Assembly (NCBI GenBank): GCA_009746045.1
Contig: RPFO01000500.1
Location: 250,199 to 310,198 of the forward strand
Direction: 5' to 3'
From: Mesostigma viride
Lineage: Eukaryota > Streptophyta > Mesostigmatophyceae > Mesostigmatales > Mesostigmataceae
Length of the DNA: 60,000 nt
The notes beneath the pieces were generated by a model, which was given only the letters and a program-made list of their open reading frames with translations, did no database searches and had not been told where the DNA came from. Of this stretch, positions 25,101 to 34,100 are shown in pieces. Numbering within the stretch: the stretch's first letter is position 1; the number at the start of each line of letters is the position of its first letter. The position numbers and the translations under genes are program-made.

Positions 25101-28100
25101 GTCCCCTCGGTCCCCTCGGTCCCCTCGGTCCCCTCGTCCCCTCGTCCCCTCGGTCCCCTCGGTCCCCTCGGTCCCCTCGGTCCCCTCGGTCCCCTCGGTC
25201 CCTCGGTCCCCTCGGTCCCCTCGGTCCCCTCGGTCCCCTCGGTCCCCTCGGTCCCCTCGGTCCCCTCCGTCCCCTCGTCCCCTCGGTCCCCTCGGTCCCC
25301 TCGGTCCCCTCCGGTCCCCTCGGTCCCCTCGGTCCCCTCCGTCCCCTCGGTCCCCTCCGTCCCCTCCGTCCCCTCCGTCCCCTCGGTCCCCTCGGTCCCC
25401 TCGGTCCCTCGGTCCCCTCGGTCCCCTCGGTCCCCTCGGTCCCCTCGTCCCTCGGTCCCCTCCGTCCCCTCGGTCCCCTCGTCCCCTCGGTCCCCTCGTC
25501 CCTCGGTCCCCTCGGTCCCCTCGGTCCCCTCGGTCCCCTCGGTCCCCTCGGTCCCCTCGGTCCCCTCCGTCCCCTCCGTCCCCTCGGTCCCCTCGGTCCC
25601 CTCGGTCCCCTCCGTCCCCTCGTCCCCTCGGTCCCCTCGGTCCCCTCGGTCCCCTCGGTCCCCTCGGTCCCCTCCGTCCCCTCCGTCCCCTCGGTCCCCT
25701 CGGTCCCCTCGGTCCCCTCGGTCCCCTCCGTCCCCTCGGTCCCCTCGGTCCCCTCGGTCCCCTCGGTCCCCTCGGTCCCCTCGGTCCCCTCGGTCCCCTC
25801 GGTCCCCTCCGTCCCCTCGGTCCCCTGGTCCCCTCGGTCCCCTGGTCCCCTTGGTCCCCTCGGTCCCCTCGGTCCCCTCGGTCCCCTCGGTCCCCTCGGT
25901 CCCCTCCGTCCCCTCGGTCCCCTCGGTCCCCTCGGTCCCCTCGGTCCCCTCGGTCCCCTCGGTCCCCTCGGTCCCCTCGGTCCCCTCGGTCCCCTCGGTC
26001 CCCTCGGTCCCTCGGTCCCCTCGGTCCCCTCGGTCCCCTCGGTCCCCTCGGTCCCCTCCGTCCCCTCGGTCCCTCGGTCCCCTCGGTCCCCTCGGTCCCC
26101 TCGGTCCCCTCCGTCCCCTCCGTCCCCTCGGTCCCCTCGGTCCCCTCGGTCCCCTCGGTCCCCTCGGTCCCCTCGGTCCCCTCGGTCCCCTCGGTCCCCT
26201 CGGTCCCCTCGGTCCCCTCGGTCCCCTCGGTCCCCTCGGTCCCCTCCGTCCCCTCGGTCCCCTCGGTCCCCTCGGTCCCCTCGGTCCCCTCGGTCCCCTC
26301 GGTCCCCTCGGTCCCCTCGGTCCCCTCGGTCCCCTCCGTCCCCTCCGTCCCCTCGGTCCCCTCGGTCCCCTCGGTCCCCTCGGTCCCCTCGGTCCCCTCG
26401 GTCCCCTCGGTCCCCTCCGTCCCCTCCGTCCCCTGGTCCCCTCGGTCCCCTCGGTCCCCTCGGTCCCCTCGGTCCCCTCGGTCCCCTCCGTCCCCTCGGT
26501 CCCCTCGGTCCCCTCGGTCCCCTCGGTCCCCTCCGTCCCCTCGGTCCCCTCGGTCCCCTCGGTCCCCTCGGTCCCCTCGGTCCCCTCGGTCCCCTCGGTC
26601 CCCTCGTCCCCTCGGTCCCCTCGGTCCCCTCCGTCCCCTCGGTCCCCTCGGTCCCCTCGGTCCCCTCGGTCCCCTCCGTCCCCTCGGTCCCCTCGGTCCC
26701 CTCGGTCCCCTCCGTCCCCTCGGTCCCCTCGGTCCCCTCGGTCCCCTCGGTCCCCTCCGTCCCCTCGGTCCCCTCGGTCCCCTCGGTCCCCTCGGTCCCC
26801 TCGGTCCCCTCGGTCCCCTCGGTCCCCTTCGTCCCCTCGGTCCCCTCGGTCCCTCCGTCCCCTCGGTCCCCTCCGTCCCCTCGGTCCCCTCGGTCCCCCT
26901 CCGTCCCCTCGGTCCCCTCGGTCCCCTCGGTCCCCTCCGTCCCCTCCGTCCCCTCGGTCCCCTCGGTCCCCTCGGTCCCCTCGGTCCCCTCGGTCCCCTC
27001 GGTCCCCTCCGTCCCCTCCGTCCCCTCCGTCCCCTCGGTCCCCTCGGTCCCCTCCGTCCCCTCGGTCCCCTCGGTCCCCTCGGTCCCCCTCGGTCCCCTC
27101 CGTCCCCTCCGTCCCCTCGGTCCCCTCGGTCCCCTCGGTCCCCTCCGTCCCCTCCGTCCCCTCGGTCCCCTCGGTCCCCTCGGTCCCCTCCGTCCCCTCG
27201 GTCCCCTCGGTCCCCTCGGTCCCCTCGGTCCCCTCGGTCCCCTCCGTCCCCTCCGTCCCCTCGGTCCCCTCCGTCCCCTCGGTCCCCTCGGTCCCCTCGG
27301 TCCCCTCGGTCCCCTCGGTCCCCTCCGTCCCCTCGGTCCCCTCCGTCCCCTCGGTCCCCTCCGTCCCCTCGGTCCCCTCGGTCCCCTCGGTCCCCTCGGT
27401 CCCCTCGGTCCCCTCGGTCCCCTCGGTCCCCTCCGTCCCCTCGGTCCCCTCCGTCCCCTCGGTCCCCTCCGTCCCCTCGGTCCCCTCGGTCCCCTCGGTC
27501 CCCTCGGTCCCCTCGGTCCCCTCGGTCCCCTCGGTCCCCTCGGTCCCCTCGGTCCCCTCGGTCCCCTCAGTCCCCTCGGTCCCCTCGGTCCCCTCCGTCC
27601 CCTCGGTCCCCTCGGTCCCCTCGGTCCCCTCCGTCCCCTCCGTCCCCTCGGTCCCCTCGGTCCCCTCCGTCCCCTCGGTCCCCTCCGTCCCCTCGGTCCC
27701 CTCGTCCCCTCCGTCCCCTCGGTCCCCTCGGTCCCCTCGGTCCCCTCCGTCCCCTCGGTCCCCTCGGTCCCCTCGGTCCCCTCGGTCCCCTCGGTCCCCT
27801 CGGTCCCCTCCGTCCCCTCGGTCCCCTCGGTCCCCTCGGTCCCCTCCGTCCCCTCCGTCCCCTCGGTCCCCTCGGTCCCCTCCGTCCCCTCGGTCCCCTC
27901 GGTCCCCTCGGTCCCCTCGGTCCCCTCGGTCCCCTCGGTCCCCTCGGTCCCCTCGGTCCCCTCGGTCCCCTCGGTCCCCTCCGTCCCCTCGGTCCCCTCG
28001 GTCCCCTCCGTCCCCTCGGTCCCCTCGGTCCCCTCGGTCCCCTGGTCCCCTCGGTCCCCTCGGTCCCCTCGGTCCCCTCCGTCCCCTCCGTCCCCTCGGT

Positions 28101-31100
28101 CCCCTCGGTCCCCTCGGTCCCCTCGGTCCCCTCGGTCCCCTCGGTCCCCTCGGTCCCCTCGGTCCCCTCGGTCCCCTCGGTCCCCTCGGTCCCCTCCGTC
28201 CCCTCGGTCCCCTCGGTCCCCTCGGTCCCCTCCGTCCCCTCGGTCCCCTCGGTCCCCTCCGTCCCCTCGGTCCCCTCGGTCCCCTCGGTCCCCTCGGTCC
28301 CCTCGGTCCCCTCGGTCCCCTCGGTCCCCTCGGTCCCCTCGGTCCCCTCGGTCCCCTCGGTCCCCTCCGTCCCCTCGGTCCCCTCGGTCCCCTCGTCCCC
28401 TCGGTCCCCTCGGTCCCCTCGGTCCCCTCGGTCCCCTCGGTCCCCTCGGTCCCCTCGGTCCCCTCGGTCCCCTCGGTCCCCTCGGTCCCCTCGGTCCCCT
28501 CGGTCCCCTCGGTCCCCTCGGTCCCCTCGGTCCCCTCGGTCCCCTCGGTCCCCTCGGTCCCCTCGGTCCCCTCGGTCCCCTCGGTCCCCTCGGTCCCCTC
28601 AGACCCCTCGGTCCCCTCGGTCCCCTCGGTCCCCTCGGTCCCCTCGGTCCCCTCGGTCCCCTCGGTCCCCTCGGTCCCCTCCGTCCCCTCGGTCCCCTCG
28701 GTCCCCTCGGTCCCCTCCGTCCCCTCGGTCCCCTCGGTCCCCTCGGTCCCCTCGGTCCCTCGGTCCCCTCGGTCCCCTCGGTCCCCTCGGTCCCCTCGGT
28801 CCCCTCGGTCCCCTCGGTCCCCTCGGTCCCCTCGGTCCCCTCCGTCCCCTCGGTCCCCTCGGTCCCCTCCGTCCCCTCGGTCCCCTCGGTCCCCTCGGTC
28901 CCCTCGGTCCCCTCCGTCCCCTCGGTCCCCTCCGTCCCCTCGGTCCCCTCCGTCCCCTCGGTCCCCTCGGTCCCCTCCGTCCCCTCCGTCCCCTGGTCCC
29001 CTCGGTCCCCTCGGTCCCCTCGGTCCCCTCGGTCCCCTCGGTCCCCTCGGTCCCCTCGGTCCCCTCGGTCCCCTCGGTCCCCTCGGTCCCCTCGGTCCCC
29101 TCGGTCCCCTCGGTCCCCTCGGTCCCCTCGGTCCCCTCGGTCCCCTCCGTCCCCTCGGTCCCCTGGTCCCCTCGGTCCCCTCGGTCCCCTCCGTCCCCTC
29201 CGTCCCCTCGGTCCCCTCGGTCCCCTCGGTCCCCTCGGTCCCCTCCGTCCCCTCGGTCCCCTCGGTCCCCTCGGTCCCCTCGGTCCCCTCGGTCCCCTCG
29301 GTCCCCTCGGTCCCCTCGGTCCCCTCCGTCCCCTCGGTCCCCTCGGTCCCCTCGGTCCCCTCGGTCCCCTCGGTCCCCTCGGTCCCCTCGGTCCCCTCCG
29401 TCCCCTCGGTCCCCTCCGTCCCCTCGGTCCCCTCGGTCCCCTCGGTCCCCTCGGTCCCCTCCGTCCCCTCGGTCCCCTCCGTCCCCTCGGTCCCCTCCGT
29501 CCCCTCGGTCCCCTCCGTCCCCTCGGTCCCCTCGGTCCCCTCCGTCCCCTCCGTCCCCTGGGTCCCCTCGGTCCCCTCGGTCCCCTCGGTCCCCTCGGTC
29601 CCCTCGGTCCCCTCGGTCCCCTCGGTCCCCTCGGTCCCCTCCGTCCCCTCGGTCCCCTCCGTCCCCTCGGTCCCCTCGGTCCCCTCGGTCCCCTCCGTCC
29701 CCTCCGTCCCCTCGGTCCCCTCGGTCCCCTCGGTCCCCTCGGTCCCCTCGGTCCCCTCCGTCCCCTCCGTCCCCTCCGTCCCCTCCGTCCCCTCGGTCCC
29801 CTTCGTCCCCTCCGTCCCCTCGGTCCCCTCGGTCCCCTTGGTCCCCTCGGTCCCCTCCGTCCCCTCGGTCCCCTCGGTCCCCTCGGTCCCCTCGGTCCCC
29901 TCGGTCCCCTCGGTCCCCTCGGTCCCCTCGGTCCCCTCGGTCCCCTCGGTCCCCTCGGTCCCCTCCGTCCCCTCGGTCCCCTCGGTCCCCTCGGTCCCCT
30001 CGGTCCCCTCGGTCCCCTCGGTCCCCTCGGTCCCCTCGGTCCCCTCGGTCCCCTCGGTCCCCTCGGTCCCCTCGGTCCCCTCGGTCCCCTCGGTCCCCTC
30101 GGTCCCCTCGGTCCCTCGGTCCCCTCGGTCCCCTCGGTCCCCTCGGTCCCCTCGGTCCCCTCGGTCCCCTCGGTCCCCTCGGTCCCCTCCGTCCCCTCGG
30201 TCCCCTCCGTCCCCTCGGTCCCCTGGGTCCCCTGGGTCCCCTGGGTCCCCTGGGTCCCCTGGGTCCCCTGGGTCCCCTGGGTCCCCTGGGTCCCCTGGGT
30301 CCCCTGGGTCCCCTGCGTCCACTCCGTCCATTCCGTCCATTCAGTCCATTCAGTCCATTCAGTCCATTCAGTCCATTCCGTCCATTCCGTCCATTCCGTC
30401 CATTCCGTCCATTCCGTCCATTCCGTCCATTCCGTCCATTCCGTCCATTCAGTCCATTCAGTCCATTCAGTCCATTCAGTCCATTCAGTCCATTCAGTCC
30501 ATTCAGTCCATTCAGTCCATTCAGTCCATTCAGTCCATCCCGTGCATTCAGTCCATCCCGTCCATTCAGTCCATTCAGTCCATCCCGTCCATCCCGTCCA
30601 TTCAGTCCATCCCGTCCATTCAGTGGATGCGGGTCATGTGTGTTCTGCCCCCCTCCCCCCTCCCTCTTCTTCTACCATGGGACTTTATCATCCATCATGC
30701 CACAACCTCATCCATCATCCTCTCCCAGCTCGGGCACCCTGTTACCTCCCCCCCCCCCCCCCCCCCTCCACCTCGCACACCCCAAGAGATTGAAAAAGAC
30801 TTTGTCTGAGCGTCATATCGCTAACTCTGCAAACCTTTCTTCAACATGCGCCTCACCTCAGCCTCGGCGGTCGCGGTGCTGCCCTCTAGCGCCACCTTGT
30901 CGACCTCCAGCTGGGCCAGCCGGCGCCCCAGCGCGCCCGCCTTGGCCACCGCCGCCTCCAGCTGCTCCCTCAGCTTCTCCGCGCCCTCCTCCGCGTCCAG
31001 GCGCTTGCGCCGCTCCTCGCCTGCGTCGACGCGCACCTTGGCCAGCGACGCCTTGACACGGCCGCCCTCGTCGCGCAGCGCCTGCATCTCCTCCCACAGC

Positions 31101-34100
31101 GACTGCGAGGCGCCACGTGTCCCCGTGTGGTCAGGGCATGGAGGGTTGAGGCGCACCACGAGTTGAAGTGCGTACCATGCCACGCGGCGCTGGCAACACA
31201 TCGGAATCTCGCAGATGCATCTTCCGAAAACCTTATATAACACGTTTCCCCAGATTGGGGCGGCAAAATAGCTGCAGCACGCATGCACCCACCCCACATG
31301 GCACGTCTTCTCCGCCTGGTTTAACGGCACGCATCTTTGTGCACTAGCAGGGATTTGGTGACCGCACCTAGCACCTGTAGTGGCTCAAAACAAATTAGGA
31401 CAAACGGTCCATAAATGGACCCCCACAAATCAAATAGCTAAATAAGGGCTTCATTTGGGCTCACAATCGCTATTTGTAGCTTCAAGTCGTGAGGAGGGTT
31501 ATATGTTAGTATCTCGCCTCCTGGCGCCATGTAAGAAGCCCCGCGTCGTAAACCTTGCTTCAATTTGCCTCACAATCATCGTTAGAAGACTCTTCTGGGC
31601 TGGTAAAAATAGTTTGGTAATTGTGATTCGTTTTCAGCCACTATGGCACCCCTCCTCCCACACCTTTTCTCGGCCCCATGTGACAGCAGCCAGCGCCCCC
31701 CCCGCTACCCCCCCCCCCTTCACCCCCTCCCTAAACCCCTAAACCCCTCCCCTCCCCTCTCCACGTGTTTTACCTTCTTCTCGGCCTCCATCGCGTCCGC
31801 CTTCTCCTCCCATGCAATGCGCCGCTTGGCCTCCTCCAGGTCTGCGCGCGCATGCATGCATGCATGCACACAAGCACAGAGGGACCAACCATCAGGCCTG
31901 CTCCCGGTCTGCAACCGCACCATGCATGCACAACCTTGTGCGCAAGTATTTCATACACAGCCAATTGTGCGCATGTAATCATGCACACAAGCTCCCAACC
32001 CGCGAGCCATCAGGCCAGCCACGAGCGATCACGTCGCCACCGCACGGCCAACCATCAGGCCAGATTCGAGCTGGGCAATGGCACCTGCGGCCCATGGGCG
32101 GGGCACTTGACGACAACTACGGGATTGGATGCTTGCGCTATGACCAGTAATTGTGGCAGGGGTCTCAAACAGCATAGCAGCGTTCACAGGCTCACAGATA
32201 TTGCTAGTGAGAAATAGCTGGTTGTTTCTCAAACGGATACAAGGTGCGGCAGTCATACGTACAGTCCTTCACACCTTAAGTTGGGTTGGCTTAAGTTGGG
32301 TTCACGCCTTAAGTTGGGTCGCACAGGATTTCGGCATTCTAAGTTCAAGTAGTCAGAATAGTATATTTGAGTATCTTGAGTTCAAACTAGTACAATTTAG
32401 TAGAGCCATTCACGCCTTAAGTTGGGTTGACCCCTCGAAAACCTCTAACCCATAATAAGGCGTGAATGGCTGAACAGGATGTCATGGTTAGGAGGGATGG
32501 CACGCTGCCGCTGGGTGTGGCAGGGCGTTGTTCGCCCACCCTACGGCTTCGCAAGGCAAACCCAGCGCATCCCTTGCTCTATCCCATTACTCGCAGTCAG
32601 CTGATGCCCATGTGCTTGCGTATACCCACCTACCTGTGCTTGCGTATACCCACCTACCTGTGCTTGCGTATACCCACCTACCTGTGCTTGCCTATACCAC
32701 CTACCTGTGCTTGCATATACCCACCTACCTGTGCTTGCGTATACCCACCTACATGTGCTTGCGTATACCCACCTACCTGTGCTTGCGTATACCCACCTAC
32801 CTGTGCTTGCCTACACCCACCTACCTGTGCTTGCCTGTACCAACCTACCTGTGCGTGCCTATGCCCACCTACCTGTGCGTGCCTATGCCCACCTACCTGT
32901 GGTTGCCTATATCCACCTTCCCGTGCTTGCCTATATCCACCTACATGTACTTGCCTATATTCACCAACCTGGTGACGTCTCCTTGTTTGCATGCATGCTA
33001 CATCAAGCAATGGTGCGGCCGGGCAAGCAGTGGTTGCCTGAGCACCAGCATAACCGCGGGACTGCCCTGCTCGTTTGACTGCTAGCCCACGGGGTGCCTA
33101 TCTCCCTCTCCTCTCCATCCTCCACCATCGCCCCCTCTCCCATTGCCCACCACCCTCCCCTCGCTTGCCCATGCGGTCACCAAACCCTCCCCCCTGCCCC
33201 TGGTCCTCCCCACGGCAAACCCTAGCTCCCACCCACGGCTTGGCAAGGCAAGCGTCGTTGTGACACCACCGCAAGCACGCGCGGTTGCCACCCACCCCTC
33301 CTGTTCCTCTCCTCGCGCAGCGCCGCGGCCGCGTTGGTGAAGCAGCTGCTGTTGTCCGCGATCGACTTGAGCGCCGCATGAAGCGACTCGTTCCAGTTGG
33401 GGGGGGGGGCGCCACTCCCCGCCACGGCGCCCCCACCCCCCAGCACGCCGCCGCTCGTGTCCAGCAGCGGCAGCAGGGGCACATCGGGCAGAGGGCGCGG
33501 GATCTGGCTGGAGCGATGGAGGATCTCCAGGTCTGGGGGGGGGAGTACAAGGGGTGCTCATGATGGGTGCTATTGTCAGGGGTGCATGAAAGGGGATTCG
33601 CGATGGGGGTGTTCATGGGGTTGCATGGTGGGAAGCGAGGGTGCTAGGCCATCGTAGCCAAGGAATGGAGATGTTTCGCAGAGTCCGGGCATTCAGTGGA
33701 CAGTGTGAGTGGTGGTGGGCAGGCAGACGCAGTGTTGGTGGTGAACAGGGGTGGTGGATTTGAGCCTGGAGCTGCCCGGGGGGCAAGAAGGGTCTGGGAG
33801 GGAACACGCCACCCAGTTCACATTGAAAGGATGGATTTACCCATGCCATGCAACGGAGAGCCATAACAGCTGGGGCAGGTTGAAAAACCGTGCTGCTGGT
33901 GCCAGCGAAGGCGCCATACCATGACCATGACCACCCTCTGCGCAACCCTGGTCCACCCCCCCCTGCCCTTGCCGAGGCATTGTGAGCATCAACCAGTTGG
34001 AAGGAACACGCAAGCTCGTGATGTGGCAGCCAACACGTAACCTCTCGCACGAACAAGGGTACACACCACATGGCCGGTCCACAGAGCGAAGGCCGTGGGC

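Noticed and set aside
14704-30628. CRISPR array
   Set aside because: There are no unique spacers between repeats, the units are directly adjacent, and the setting is eukaryotic.
14481-31056. ORFs of 1,883 to 5,490 codons on both strands
   Set aside because: They are translations of a stop-free 9-bp tandem repeat, present in several frames and both strands at once. Flanking non-repeat sequence has no matching coding signal.
31730-31755. Interstitial telomere (CCCCTAAA copies)
   Set aside because: Only two units in a C-rich stretch, easily explained by chance and inside an intron.
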